A DNA stretch of 64,000 bases. It comes from Mesonia ostreae (GTDB taxonomy: Bacteria; Bacteroidota; Bacteroidia; Flavobacteriales; Flavobacteriaceae). Below are positions 27,034 to 36,141 of the stretch, piece after piece. The number at the start of each line of letters is the position of its first letter. Within the stretch, counting starts at the first letter, position 1. The notes below the pieces were generated by a model. That model did not search any database. It worked only from the letters and a program-made list of their open reading frames with translations, and was not told the DNA's origin. The stretch is from the NCBI RefSeq assembly GCF_031845265.1, contig NZ_JAVRBG010000015.1, forward strand, positions 17,100 through 81,099, written 5' to 3'. Made by a program: the position numbers and the translations under genes.

Positions 27034-28272
27034 TTAATATTCATAAATCGTAATTCCGCTTCTTAGTTTAGGTTCAATGTAAGTCGATTTAGGTGGCATA
27101 GTTAAACCTTCATTAGCGATATCTTTCATTTCTTTTACGGTGGCGGGAACCATTCCAAATCCTACTTGAAATAAACCACTATCCACTTGCCCTTTCACAA
27201 AAGGCATTCCTTTTTTACCGTGCGCATAATCGAGTCGCTCATCACATCTAGGGTCTTTAATCCCTAGAATGGGGTGGAGCACGGTTTCGTAAAGTACTTG
27301 CGCATCCAAATGGGAAAGTGAATTTTCTATTTTAAAATTCAGTTTTCTTAAATGAAGCGAGTAAAAATCTCCATCCAAATACATACTAAATTGATGTTTC
27401 TCTTCGGGCTTGTAATACGTGTTTTTTCTATTCTGAATTCTAAACGAGTTATCTAGCTTAATTAAGAACTCCTCCTTAGATAGGCCATTAAGGTCTTTTA
27501 CCAGTCTATTAAATTCTAGAATTTTAAGATTGCTTTCCGGAATAATGTAGCTCATAAAAAAATTATAAGGCTCTTTTCCGGTATGCTTAGGATTTTTCAC
27601 TTTAAATTCTTCGTACAATTGATAGGCCGAAGCACTTCGATGATGACCATCTGCAATATAGAGGTGATCCATATTCTCAAACTCTTCTTGAATTTTTTTT
27701 AAGGTAGCCTCATCATCCAAATTCCATAAATAATGCGTATCCCTATAGGTAGTTGTAAACTCATATTCGGGCCTTTCTTTAGTCACCTCCTTTATAATCT
27801 GAGATAAAGTTTCATTATCTTGATGCGTTAACAAGACGGGTTCTGCATTAAAACCTACCGTTTCTAAATAATCTTTAAAGTCATCTTCGCGGTGGGCGAT
27901 GGTTTCTTCGTGCCGTTTAATTAAATTACTTTTGTAACTCTCTAAGCTAGTAGCTGCAATAATTCCCGTAAAAACTTGTCTCTCGCTATCTACTAATCTA
28001 TAAATGTAATAGTTAGGTTTTTTATCCTGAATAAAAATATTATCCTCCCTAAATTCTTGATATCTATTTCTTACCAGTTCGTAACGATCTGGTCCAGAAA
28101 TCTCTTTATGGTATTTATAGCCCGGATTTACAATGTGCAAAAATGAAAACGGATTGTTATCCAAACGCGCTTCTCTTTCGGCTAGAGTATAATGGTGGTA
28201 TGGCCTAGAAGAAATAAGACCTACTTTATCGCGCGTAGGTCTTACCGCTTTAAAAGGAGTTACTTTTGGCAT
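27034..28272 (-). CDS. DUF1015 domain-containing protein
   Basis: A 412-residue soluble protein of the DUF1015 family (also described as SpoIVCA/DNA-N1-like in old annotations). Typical motifs are FKAVRPTRDKV, FLHIVNPG, YIADGHHRSASAYQLYEE and KDPRCDERLDYAHG. Its biochemical role is unknown to me; members often neighbour amino-acid or serine metabolism genes. It ends with TAATG at the following YggS gene and starts 6 bp after the dehydrogenase gene stop. Confidence 0.92.
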   Translation of the reverse strand: MPKVTPFKAVRPTRDKVGLISSRPYHHYTLAEREARLDNNPFSFLHIVNPGYKYHKEISGPDRYELVRNRYQEFREDNIFIQDKKPNYYIYRLVDSERQVFTGIIAATSLESYKSNLIKRHEETIAHREDDFKDYLETVGFNAEPVLLTHQDNETLSQIIKEVTKERPEYEFTTTYRDTHYLWNLDDEATLKKIQEEFENMDHLYIADGHHRSASAYQLYEEFKVKNPKHTGKEPYNFFMSYIIPESNLKILEFNRLVKDLNGLSKEEFLIKLDNSFRIQNRKNTYYKPEEKHQFSMYLDGDFYSLHLRKLNFKIENSLSHLDAQVLYETVLHPILGIKDPRCDERLDYAHGKKGMPFVKGQVDSGLFQVGFGMVPATVKEMKDIANEGLTMPPKSTYIEPKLRSGITIYEY

Positions 28273-28278
28273 ATATTT

Positions 28279-29166
28279 TTATTTGAATTGAGCCGAAACC
28301 TTTTCTGCTTTTCTACTTTCTGAGTAATCGTAAAAACCTTCTCCAGATTTAACACCTAATTTACCTGCTTGCACCATATTTACTAAAAGCGGACAAGGAG
28401 CATATTTAGGATTCTTAAAGCCACCATACATCACCTCCAAAATGCTTAAACATACATCAAGCCCAATAAAATCGGCTAATTGAAGTGGTCCCATAGGATG
28501 CGCCATTCCCAATTTCATCACCGTATCAATTTCCTCTACTCCGGCAACACCGTTGTACAAAGTTTCAACCGACTCATTAATCATCGGCATTAAAATTCTA
28601 TTGGCGACAAAACCAGGGTAATCATTTACCTCTGTTGGTACTTTCTTTAAAGCTTTAGAAAGCTCCATAATTGTTTCTGTAGTCTCGTTAGAAGTGCTGT
28701 AACCTCTAATGATTTCTACCAGTTTCATAATAGGCACCGGGTTCATAAAGTGCATTCCAATCACTTTGTCAGCTCTTTTAGTGACCGAGGCAATTTTAGT
28801 AATAGAGATAGAACTGGTATTAGAAGCCAAAATCACCTCGTCTGAACAAAACTGATCTAAGTCTTTAAAAATCTGAAGTTTTAATTTTTCGTTCTCTGTA
28901 GCTGCTTCTACTACAAGACCTACAGATTTTACACCCTCTTCTAGCGAAGTAAATTTGGTAATATTATCTAAGGTATTAATTTTTTCGCTTTCGCTGATTT
29001 TTTCTTTGGCAATCATTCGGTCTAGATTCTTGGTAATGGTGGCCAAGCCTTTAGAAAGATTATCTTCAGAAACATCAATTAAGTTAACTTTATATCCAAA
29101 TTGTGCAAAAGTGTGGGCAATTCCGTTTCCCATAGTTCCTGCGCCAATAACTGCAATATTCTTCAT
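28279..29166 (-). CDS. 3-hydroxyacyl-CoA (3-hydroxybutyryl-CoA) dehydrogenase
   Basis: NAD(H)-dependent oxidation of 3-hydroxyacyl-CoA to 3-ketoacyl-CoA. 295 residues: Rossmann motif GAGTMGNGIAHTFAQFGY at the N-terminus, then SSISIT, catalytic HFMNPVPIMKLVE, and a C-terminal helical domain with DYPGFVANRILMPMINE and GMAHPMGPLQLADFIGLD. Standard length for a single-domain enzyme. It lies in a minus-strand run between a Gfo/Idh oxidoreductase (18 bp gap) and DUF1015. Confidence 0.93.
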   Translation of the reverse strand: MKNIAVIGAGTMGNGIAHTFAQFGYKVNLIDVSEDNLSKGLATITKNLDRMIAKEKISESEKINTLDNITKFTSLEEGVKSVGLVVEAATENEKLKLQIFKDLDQFCSDEVILASNTSSISITKIASVTKRADKVIGMHFMNPVPIMKLVEIIRGYSTSNETTETIMELSKALKKVPTEVNDYPGFVANRILMPMINESVETLYNGVAGVEEIDTVMKLGMAHPMGPLQLADFIGLDVCLSILEVMYGGFKNPKYAPCPLLVNMVQAGKLGVKSGEGFYDYSESRKAEKVSAQFK

Positions 29167-29184
29167 AAGATTGTTTATATATTT

Positions 29185-30150
29185 TTAATTAGAAAAACTT
29201 TCAATAATTTGTTTCGCTACCTGTAAAGCTTTTGTGCCTTGCTCTAAAGTAACTCTTGGGGTGGTATTGTTATTAATCGCATCGGCAAAAGTTTCTAGCT
29301 CCTCAAGAATGGCATTGTTCTCTTCTACATCTGGATTATCAAAGTAAATTTGTTTTTTGATGCCTTCCGCATTTTGAAGAATCATATCAAAATCCCCCGG
29401 ACTTTCTGGTGCGTCTTTCATTTTTACCACTTCGCATTTTTTCTCCAAAAAATCTACCGAAATATAGGCGTCCTTCTGAAAGAAACGCGCTTTTCGCATC
29501 TGCTTCAAAGAAATTCTACTGGCAGTAAGGTTGGCCACACATCCGTTTTCAAACTCGATACGCGCATTACAAATGTCTGGAGTTTCACTAATGACAGAAA
29601 CTCCACTCGCATTAATTTGTTTTACTTCAGATTTTACGACACTTAAAATAGCGTCGATGTCATGAATCATCAAATCAAGAACTACGGGCACATCAGTTCC
29701 CCGCGGATTAAATTCCGCTAGACGGTGAGCTTCAATAAACATAGGCTTTTCAATCATTTCAGTAACCGCCTGAAAAGCAGGATTAAAACGCTCCACATGA
29801 CCCACTTGTCCTTTTACTTGATGTTTTTTGGCAAGTTGTACTAATTCTTCGGCTTCTTCTACGGTGTTGGTAATCGGTTTTTCAATAAACACATGCTTCC
29901 CAGCTTCAATTACCTTTTTAGCGGTTTCAAAATGCGAAAGCGTAGGCGTAACGATATCAATCACATCTGCTTGCGCAATTAAATCGTCTATAGAAGAAAA
30001 AATTGGATAGTCAAATTCTTTAGAAACTTCTTGGGCATAGGCAGAATTACTGTCATAAAACCCAATTAAATTATAGTGTTCTGATTGATTTAATAAGCGC
30101 AGGTGAATTTTTCCTAAATGGCCTGCACCTATAACTCCAACGTTAAGCAT
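29185..30150 (-). CDS. Gfo/Idh/MocA family oxidoreductase
   Basis: NAD(P)-dependent oxidoreductase of 321 residues. N-terminal Rossmann motif GVIGAGHLGKIHL, the conserved EKPI with catalytic lysine at about 94, and a C-terminal alpha/beta domain with MIHDIDAILS (conserved Asp/His). The substrate is usually a sugar or inositol derivative; nothing here narrows it. It is the first gene of the minus-strand operon that runs to the exonuclease gene, and it has an exact -7 box 17 bp upstream. Confidence 0.9.
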   Translation of the reverse strand: MLNVGVIGAGHLGKIHLRLLNQSEHYNLIGFYDSNSAYAQEVSKEFDYPIFSSIDDLIAQADVIDIVTPTLSHFETAKKVIEAGKHVFIEKPITNTVEEAEELVQLAKKHQVKGQVGHVERFNPAFQAVTEMIEKPMFIEAHRLAEFNPRGTDVPVVLDLMIHDIDAILSVVKSEVKQINASGVSVISETPDICNARIEFENGCVANLTASRISLKQMRKARFFQKDAYISVDFLEKKCEVVKMKDAPESPGDFDMILQNAEGIKKQIYFDNPDVEENNAILEELETFADAINNNTTPRVTLEQGTKALQVAKQIIESFSN

Positions 30151-30166
30151 ACGATCTGGTTTTTCA

Positions 30167-30174
30167 CAAAAATA
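30167..30174 (-). promoter_or_regulatory. -7 promoter box (TATTTTTG) for the Gfo/Idh operon
   Basis: Exact TAnnTTTG on the minus strand, 16 bp before the ATG at 30150. Confidence 0.65.
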
Positions 30175-30292
30175 GCATTTCTTTTATAGAAGTAGTATTA
30201 ATTTTTGTGAAATGAAGATTCAGAAATACAAGAAATACTTTTAATAATTCTATATTTATTTTACGTAACTTAGTAGGAACCAAGATCACACT

Positions 30293-31150
30293 ATGAAAAC
30301 AACACTACTTTTTCTTTTCGTAATTTTTTCAATTTCTCTTTTCGCCCAAACCACCAGTATTCCAGATGAAGGTTTTGAACAAGCTTTAATCGATTTGGGA
30401 ATCGATTCAGACCAAAGCATTAATGGCCAAGTTTTAACCAGCGATGTGGCGAGTGTGACGAGTTTGGACTTGTCTTGGAATATGATTGATAAAATTACTG
30501 GTATAGAGAGTTTTATTTCTTTAGAAGTTTTAAACATTTCTAATGCACATCTTTATTATTATAACACGGCATTAGACCTATCCTCATTAACTAACCTAAG
30601 AGAATTATATTTTGATGGATATGGAGATGTTATCACAAATTCTGCAACTAAAGTTATACTTAGTAATAATCCTAATTTAGAATTTATTTCGGCTATAGGT
30701 AATTGGCCGTTAGAAATATTGGATTTAAAAGAATCGGATTTGAACATTTCTAACCTAGAATTATGGCTTGGTGATTATGATGGTTGGACGGGAGAACCAA
30801 TTCCTGTATGTGTGGAAGTGACCAATCCTACGGAAGCTACAAATGATCAAGGAATTTATAGCTCATGGAATATGTATGGTCCTATGAATTTTTCTTCTGA
30901 CTGTAACTTGGGGACTTTAAATAAGCAACAAATTACTGCGGAATTATATCCGAATCCTGTCCGAGAGCAATTTCAAATTCAAACTTCCAAAGAAATTAAA
31001 GAAGTAAACTTGTATTCTTTAAACGGAAAAGAAGTAGCAAAATTTAATGTGCAAAGGGCTTATGACATTTCTCAACTTCCTGCGGGAATTTATTTTGTGC
31101 AAATTCTTACCTCCAAAGGTACTGCAACACAAAAACTCATTAAGAATTAG
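30293..31150 (+). CDS. Secreted T9SS protein with leucine-rich-repeat-like region
   Basis: Exported protein of 285 residues: signal peptide ending SLFAQ, then an acidic start (IPDEGFEQALIDLGIDSD) common at the beginning of Bacteroidota leucine-rich-repeat surface proteins. Three or four irregular LRR-like units follow (VTSLDLSWN, SLEVLNISN, NLRELYFDG). The last 75 residues are a T9SS type A sorting domain (LYPNPVREQF...TQKLIKN). The LRR region is short compared with relatives. Function unknown; probably surface-exposed. Confidence 0.85.
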   Translation: MKTTLLFLFVIFSISLFAQTTSIPDEGFEQALIDLGIDSDQSINGQVLTSDVASVTSLDLSWNMIDKITGIESFISLEVLNISNAHLYYYNTALDLSSLTNLRELYFDGYGDVITNSATKVILSNNPNLEFISAIGNWPLEILDLKESDLNISNLELWLGDYDGWTGEPIPVCVEVTNPTEATNDQGIYSSWNMYGPMNFSSDCNLGTLNKQQITAELYPNPVREQFQIQTSKEIKEVNLYSLNGKEVAKFNVQRAYDISQLPAGIYFVQILTSKGTATQKLIKN

Positions 31151-31194
31151 AACCTTAGGCAAAACCTTATTTTTAAAGAGATTTTCTTTGATAG

Positions 31195-31229
31195 ATAGCC
31201 AAGAATTGAATAGATTTTTGGCTATTTTT
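31195..31229 (+). terminator. Probable terminator between T9SS gene and pcm
   Basis: Stem ATAGCCAA (31195-31202) with TTGGCTAT (31218-31225), followed by TTTT. The loop is 15 bases and A/T rich, so it is weaker than the other terminators in the window. Confidence 0.5.
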
Positions 31230-31246
31230 ATGCAAAATTTGGCGCA

Positions 31247-31888
31247 TTGAAAGATAATTTTAGACATCAAGGAAAGAGACAGCATCTGGTAGAAATTCTT
31301 AGAGAAAAAGGAATTACCGATGAGAAAGTTTTAGCAGCAATCAATAAGATTCCGCGGCACTTGTTTATGGACAGTTCTTTTGAAGATCACGCCTATCAAG
31401 ATAAAGCTTTTCCCATTGCAGCAGACCAAACCATCTCTCAGCCTTACACGGTAGCTTTTCAAACCCAATTGCTAGAGGTAAAAAGAGGAGATGAAATTCT
31501 TGAAATTGGTACAGGAAGCGGTTATCAAACTGCGGTCTTGTGTGAACTCGGAGCTCGAGTTTACAGTATTGAACGCCAACAAGAATTATATAAAAAAACG
31601 AAACTCTTTTTAAATAAGATAGGTTATAGGCCTAAATACCTCACTTTTGGCGATGGTTACAAGGGTTTGCCTTTATACAAACCTTTTGACAAAGCCATTG
31701 TTACTGCTGGCGCTCCTTACGTGCCAAATCCCTTATTGGCACAGTTAAAAGTAGGAGGGAGACTGGTGATTCCGGTAGGAACAGACAGTCAGGTGATGAC
31801 TTTATTTATTCGTAAATCGGCTAAAGAATTTGAGAAAAAAGTATTTGGAGAATTTAGGTTTGTTCCCTTACTGGAAGATAAAAATTAA
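31247..31888 (+). CDS. pcm: Protein-L-isoaspartate O-methyltransferase
   Basis: SAM-dependent repair methyltransferase acting on isoaspartyl residues in aged proteins. 213 residues with HLFMDSSFEDHAYQDKAFP, the SAM-binding loop LEIGTGSGYQTAVL, and GGRLVIPVG. The start is TTG, giving MKDNFRHQGKRQHLVE; an ATG 17 bp upstream is in another frame. The gene follows the T9SS gene in the same direction and is followed by the 137-bp repeat pair. Confidence 0.94.
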   Translation: MKDNFRHQGKRQHLVEILREKGITDEKVLAAINKIPRHLFMDSSFEDHAYQDKAFPIAADQTISQPYTVAFQTQLLEVKRGDEILEIGTGSGYQTAVLCELGARVYSIERQQELYKKTKLFLNKIGYRPKYLTFGDGYKGLPLYKPFDKAIVTAGAPYVPNPLLAQLKVGGRLVIPVGTDSQVMTLFIRKSAKEFEKKVFGEFRFVPLLEDKN

Positions 31889-31915
31889 TAGAAGGTAAAA
31901 AAACTTCTCAAAATC

Positions 31916-32052
31916 TGTCACCCTGAACTGGCTTCAGGGTCTGCTTTTCGACTAGTTCTTCGCTTCTTTAGAATGTTCGACGACTCGCAATTGTTAACAA
32001 AAGTATCTCGGTTTCCTTAGTAAGAGATGCTGAAACAGGTTCAGCAAGACAG
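31916..32052. repeat. 137-bp structured repeat, copy 1
   Basis: First of two equal-length copies. It opens TGTCACCCTGAACTGG and closes GGTTCAGCAAGACAG. Each end forms its own hairpin (CCCTGAA/TTCAGGG and GCTGAA/TTCAGC), and the two ends are imperfect inverted repeats of each other, like a miniature mobile element. I count 11 differences from copy 2 over 137 positions. The inner part contains TTCGACTAGTTCTTCG and GTTCGACGACTCG. No ORF. Confidence 0.85.
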
Positions 32053-32097
32053 TAAGACTGGTATAAATTTTATTCTATATTTTTTCGTCCTGAGACT

Positions 32098-32234
32098 TGT
32101 CACCCTGAACTGGTTTCAGGGTCTGCTTTTCGACTAGTTCTTCGCTTCTTAAGAATATTCGACGACTCGGAATTGTTAACAAAAATGTCTCGGTTTCCTA
32201 AGGATGAGATGCTGAAACAAGTTCAGCATGACAG
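32098..32234. repeat. 137-bp structured repeat, copy 2
   Basis: Second copy, beginning 182 bp after the first; a 45-bp spacer separates them. It has the same terminal hairpins and ends TTCAGCATGACAG. Together the two copies fill most of the 375-bp gap between pcm (plus) and the DUF5686 gene (minus), that is, between convergent genes. Confidence 0.85.
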
Positions 32235-32263
32235 TAGTGGAAAGAGTATAGACTATTTAGTAA

Positions 32264-34723
32264 CTAAAAACTAAGTCCAAACACAAAAGCTCCATTTTGC
32301 CAACCTCCTTGATAAGGTTGTACGTAATCTACACGTAAAAACCTGAACTTTCCAATTCCTAAATTGCTAATTCCCACCGTAAACTCGGTATAAGGTTTGT
32401 GCGATTGTGTCATCAAGGAATGCGCGCCCACCACCATATTAAAGTTAAGCTGATTAATTCCAGGGATTTTCCCTAAAATCCATCCGTTAAAATCGTGTTC
32501 TACATGCGCTTCAGCATAATCATCGTTGGTGCTATGCGTATAATACGGCAGTAAGTTAAATTTGGCTAAGGCATTATCTAAATTGATTCTGGTTTGGTTT
32601 CCGCGGAAATGTTGGTAATCAACCAATGAAATCTCATCTGCATTAAAAAATTTCCCAGCTCTTAGCCCGTAATTAAATTCTCCCTTATTTTGTAAACTCA
32701 GCGTTTGATCTGCCGAAATTTTCAGTAAATCAAAATTGTACTGTTTAATGTCAGAAGCAAATCCTTTTTCATATCCCACCCAAAGCGTAGGGAAGTCGTT
32801 GTTGTTTACGTTATATTTTCCGTCGGGGTAATTATAATATTCCTGTCCGAAGTTAATCCGCGCATTCAGTTTTAATTTGGCAATCGTGTGTTCTTTAAAG
32901 GAAGCCGAGCCAAAAGCTTGTGGTGCAAATGGGTTGTTAGATGTATAGCCGCCGTTATCATCGTTGATAAAAACGTGGTCTGTGGTGTTAAAAAGCGGAC
33001 TCCTTTTTTCTGCGCTTAACGCGGAATAGAAACGAAAACCATTAAACAATTCTTCAGAATAAGTAGCTTCAGCAAATAATTTATCGTAGAGTTTTAGGTA
33101 ATTGCGTTCAAATAAAATATTAGCTGCATCATTTACATAAAGTGGAAGCGGATCTGTATCATTTATTTGCATCGCTTTAATCCCTCCACTTAGAGCGATT
33201 ATAGGTTTAGACTTGTTGTTGAGTTTGCTTCTAAAACCTCCACTTACACGGTAGCGATCATCGCTTAGGCCATAACTCATATCGCTAAATAAATTCCAAT
33301 ACGTGTTTTCTTCTTCGTTTCTTTTGGTAAAATTAAGGTCTAGATTTACGTTCCAGCCTTGCACCGTATTATAATGCAAACCCGTTAAAGGTCCGCTAAT
33401 ACTGAATCGATAAGCTTTATGCGAGTTTTGATAGCTATAACCAAAAAGAGGATCGGTTAACGAAAACTTATTCCTTACGCCATCAATAGAATCCTTGTAC
33501 ACCTTAGAGTTTTTGCGTTCTTGAACACTATCTTTTTTCACATAATCTGTCAATTCTTCATCTGTTAACGGAATAGGGCGAATGCCTTGCCAAAACAACG
33601 AATCTTTTTTATTGGCTTCGTCTTCAAAACTCATAATCTCTCTGCTAAAAGATGTATCATCAAACTGCGGACTAAAATCGTGATTGCTATACACTGCAGA
33701 AAAGCGTCCGTCGCCACTCACGCCAAAAATTCCCCAGGTGAAATCTACGGTTTGGGAGATTTTTACCCAAAGCTCATCGTTCTTATTGTATTTAAAATTT
33801 TGTTTAAATACCAAGGTATCAATAGGAGTGATTTGCATGGCTTTCCCCGTGGTGCTTAGATCTACGCCGTAAACCTCCCAGTCGTCTTCAATAATGTAGA
33901 TGTACCCAAAAAAGATTCGGTCATTCTTACGTTTGGGCGTCACTTTTATTTTATTGATGAGGTTGCCTTGTTCGTCATAAAAAACGCCGTCTAGCTTATA
34001 ATCATAATAGTTAAACGCATAATCTGCGATAGGAGAAACCAACTCGGTGTTGAGTTCTATGGTATTGTTGTAGAAATTAAAATTCGCTTCGCGTGCACTG
34101 TTCAAGCTGAATCCGTTATCGTTTCCGCTTACTTTGGAAGCCACAATTTTCTCGTGAAAGTCATCTGGAGCTTTAAATTTGATTTTGGAGATGGTTTCAG
34201 ATAAGTAAACGATTCCGCTACGGGTAGAATCTAATCCGCCCCCAAGGTCACCTACTTCAGCTCCCAGTATTTTTTTGGGAGCGTTCTTTATTTTCCATAA
34301 GCCACGCGAATAAAAATCTGCCGTATAAGCATCGGTTTTAGCTAGATTTTCCTTTCTATATTCAATCGCTTTTTTAATCACGCGAATCGCTGGATTTTCT
34401 CCAGATTTAAGAACAACTTCATCTAAACTTGTAGATTCTTCCGCTAAGGAAACATTTAAAATAAATGGAAACCGCTCCAAAATCACTTCTTTCTCCAGCG
34501 TTTTAAAGCCTAAAAACTGAAAAACCAGCGTATGAGTTCCTGTTTGTTCATAATCGAGCTTGTAATTTCCTTCGTTGTTAGTGGTGGTTCCTTTGTAAGT
34601 GTCTTTTATAAAGATATTTACATAAGGAATAGGCTCTCCAGCATCATCGGTTACCTTACCAACTATTTGCGAGAATCCAGAAAATGAAGTAATAAGAAGT
34701 GCTAGAAGTAAAAGTTTTTTCAA
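32264..34723 (-). CDS. DUF5686 / carboxypeptidase-like regulatory domain outer-membrane protein
   Basis: An 819-residue exported protein. Signal peptide (ending SGFSQ), then a CarboxypepD_reg-like beta-sandwich at about 20-105 (IVGKVTDDAGEPIPYVNIFIKDTYKGT), then the large DUF5686 region. The C-terminal 350 residues contain many alternating amphipathic strands and end with Phe (FVFGLSF), typical of an outer-membrane beta-barrel. It lacks a TonB plug domain, so it is not a standard receptor. Function unknown. It is followed upstream by smpB, with an 11-bp gap. Confidence 0.87.
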   Translation of the reverse strand: MKKLLLLALLITSFSGFSQIVGKVTDDAGEPIPYVNIFIKDTYKGTTTNNEGNYKLDYEQTGTHTLVFQFLGFKTLEKEVILERFPFILNVSLAEESTSLDEVVLKSGENPAIRVIKKAIEYRKENLAKTDAYTADFYSRGLWKIKNAPKKILGAEVGDLGGGLDSTRSGIVYLSETISKIKFKAPDDFHEKIVASKVSGNDNGFSLNSAREANFNFYNNTIELNTELVSPIADYAFNYYDYKLDGVFYDEQGNLINKIKVTPKRKNDRIFFGYIYIIEDDWEVYGVDLSTTGKAMQITPIDTLVFKQNFKYNKNDELWVKISQTVDFTWGIFGVSGDGRFSAVYSNHDFSPQFDDTSFSREIMSFEDEANKKDSLFWQGIRPIPLTDEELTDYVKKDSVQERKNSKVYKDSIDGVRNKFSLTDPLFGYSYQNSHKAYRFSISGPLTGLHYNTVQGWNVNLDLNFTKRNEEENTYWNLFSDMSYGLSDDRYRVSGGFRSKLNNKSKPIIALSGGIKAMQINDTDPLPLYVNDAANILFERNYLKLYDKLFAEATYSEELFNGFRFYSALSAEKRSPLFNTTDHVFINDDNGGYTSNNPFAPQAFGSASFKEHTIAKLKLNARINFGQEYYNYPDGKYNVNNNDFPTLWVGYEKGFASDIKQYNFDLLKISADQTLSLQNKGEFNYGLRAGKFFNADEISLVDYQHFRGNQTRINLDNALAKFNLLPYYTHSTNDDYAEAHVEHDFNGWILGKIPGINQLNFNMVVGAHSLMTQSHKPYTEFTVGISNLGIGKFRFLRVDYVQPYQGGWQNGAFVFGLSF

Positions 34724-34734
34724 AAGAAATGATT

Positions 34735-35193
34735 TTAGTTAAATTCTTTTTTAATGCGATCTAAACGGCGTTTGCTATCTCGATCTTTAATAGTTTCCCG
34801 TTTGTCATGGGTTTTCTTTCCCTTACAAAGTGCAATGCTTAGCTTTGCCAAACCTCGATCGTTTATAAATAAGCGTAATGGGATAATGGTCAATCCCGTT
34901 GAGGTTACCTGTTTGTACAGTTTGCGTAATTCTTTCTTTTGAAGTAATAATTTGCGTTCACTTTTTGGATTGTGATTAAAATGCGTGGCGTGAGAATATT
35001 CTTCCACATGCATATTAATGACAAATAACTCGCCGTTATGAAACTCGCAAAAGCTTTCGGCAATTCCAGCCTTTCCAGCTCTAATAGATTTAATTTCGGT
35101 TCCCGCTAATTTGATCCCTGCCACAAACTTTTCAAGGACTTCATATTGAAACTTAGCTTTCCGATTCTTTATGTTGATATTGTTTTTACTCAT
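34735..35193 (-). CDS. smpB: SsrA-binding protein SmpB
   Basis: Partner of tmRNA in rescuing stalled ribosomes. 152 residues with the OB-fold signatures NRKAKFQYEVLEKFVAGIKLAGTEIKS (shortened here), HVEEYSHATHFNHNPKSERKLLL, and a basic C-terminal tail (KRETIKDRDSKRRLDRI). Transcribed together with the DUF5686 gene 11 bp downstream. The tmRNA gene itself is not in the window. Confidence 0.97.
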   Translation of the reverse strand: MSKNNINIKNRKAKFQYEVLEKFVAGIKLAGTEIKSIRAGKAGIAESFCEFHNGELFVINMHVEEYSHATHFNHNPKSERKLLLQKKELRKLYKQVTSTGLTIIPLRLFINDRGLAKLSIALCKGKKTHDKRETIKDRDSKRRLDRIKKEFN

Positions 35194-35314
35194 AGCATGT
35201 GCTAAAATAGGAAGCTTTTTTCAATTAATCATAGGCTGTACCCTTAAAGACGTCATAAAATTAGATATGTTACAATTTTGAGGGACGCAAAGTTTGCTTT
35301 CCTAAGAACTTCTG

Positions 35315-35322
35315 TATATTTA
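35315..35322 (+). promoter_or_regulatory. -7 promoter box (TATATTTA) for the 35341 lipoprotein
   Basis: TATATTTACA lies 18 bp before the ATG at 35341, the same octamer as at recN, fabI and nrnA. Confidence 0.4.
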
Positions 35323-35340
35323 CAAACAAATGAAATACCT

Positions 35341-36141
35341 ATGAAACAGATCTGTATTTTCTTATTATTTACTGCAATGATAAGTTGTAAAAATGAGTCT
35401 AAAGAGCCAACAGTAGAGGTGAAAGATGATTTTACAGAAGAAAAAGTTGCCAAAGCACAAGAGGTTTTAAGTAAGGTAATTGAACGGGCAGGTGGAGATA
35501 AATACCAAACATCTGCAATAGAATTTCGCTTTCGCGGAAATAAATACAGTAGCGTTCGCAATTGCGGAATGTACGAGCTACAAAAACTGGAAGTTACTGA
35601 AGATGGGGATAGCATTAAAGATGTGTTATCTAATATGGGTTTTGAACGCTTTGTGAACCGAGAGAAATTAAGCTTACATGATTCTCTAGTTACAAAATAT
35701 AGCAATTCTTTAAATTCAGTGCATTATTTTGTACAACTGCCTTTTGGTCTTAACGATGCTGCAGTAAAGAAATCGTATTTAGATACGGTTAGCATCGAGA
35801 AAAATAAATACCATAAAATTAAAGTACAATTTACCGAAGAAGGTGGGGGCGATGATCATGAGGATGTGTATATGTATTGGGTTAATGTAGAGAAAAACAC
35901 CATAGATTATTTAGCTTATTCTTTTGAAGTGAACGGCGGCGGAATGCGTTTTAGAAAAGCGATTAATCCTAAGATAGTCAATGGGATACGTTTTGCTGAT
36001 TACGAAAATTACGCTCCAAAAGAGGACAATCTAAATGTAGAAAATTTAGACAAGGCCTTTATGAATGATAAGCTTAAAAAGCTCTCAGAGATTATTAATG
36101 AAGACATAAGAGTGGTAGTGGGAGAAAATAATTGCGATTAA
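35341..36141 (+). CDS. Putative lipoprotein, DUF6503-like
   Basis: 266-residue lipoprotein; the start at the ATG at 35341 gives a signal ending MISC. An upstream non-ATG start at 35278 would overlap the promoter region and is rejected. The mature part begins with a charged linker and contains GGDKYQTSAIEFRFRGNKY and a beta-rich domain that could bind a lipid or small hydrophobic ligand. I tentatively recall such proteins as DUF6503. Its stop overlaps the stop of the convergent phosphatase gene by 4 bp. Confidence 0.7.
   Translation: MKQICIFLLFTAMISCKNESKEPTVEVKDDFTEEKVAKAQEVLSKVIERAGGDKYQTSAIEFRFRGNKYSSVRNCGMYELQKLEVTEDGDSIKDVLSNMGFERFVNREKLSLHDSLVTKYSNSLNSVHYFVQLPFGLNDAAVKKSYLDTVSIEKNKYHKIKVQFTEEGGGDDHEDVYMYWVNVEKNTIDYLAYSFEVNGGGMRFRKAINPKIVNGIRFADYENYAPKEDNLNVENLDKAFMNDKLKKLSEIINEDIRVVVGENNCD

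Noticed and set aside
31916..32234. CRISPR array
   Set aside because: Only two copies, 137 bp long with internal structure; repeat and spacer sizes do not fit CRISPR and no cas genes are near.
35253..35705. 150-residue minus-strand frame over the 35341 lipoprotein
   Set aside because: Opposite to a lipoprotein with a good signal and promoter; cysteine- and serine-rich translation typical of an antisense shadow.
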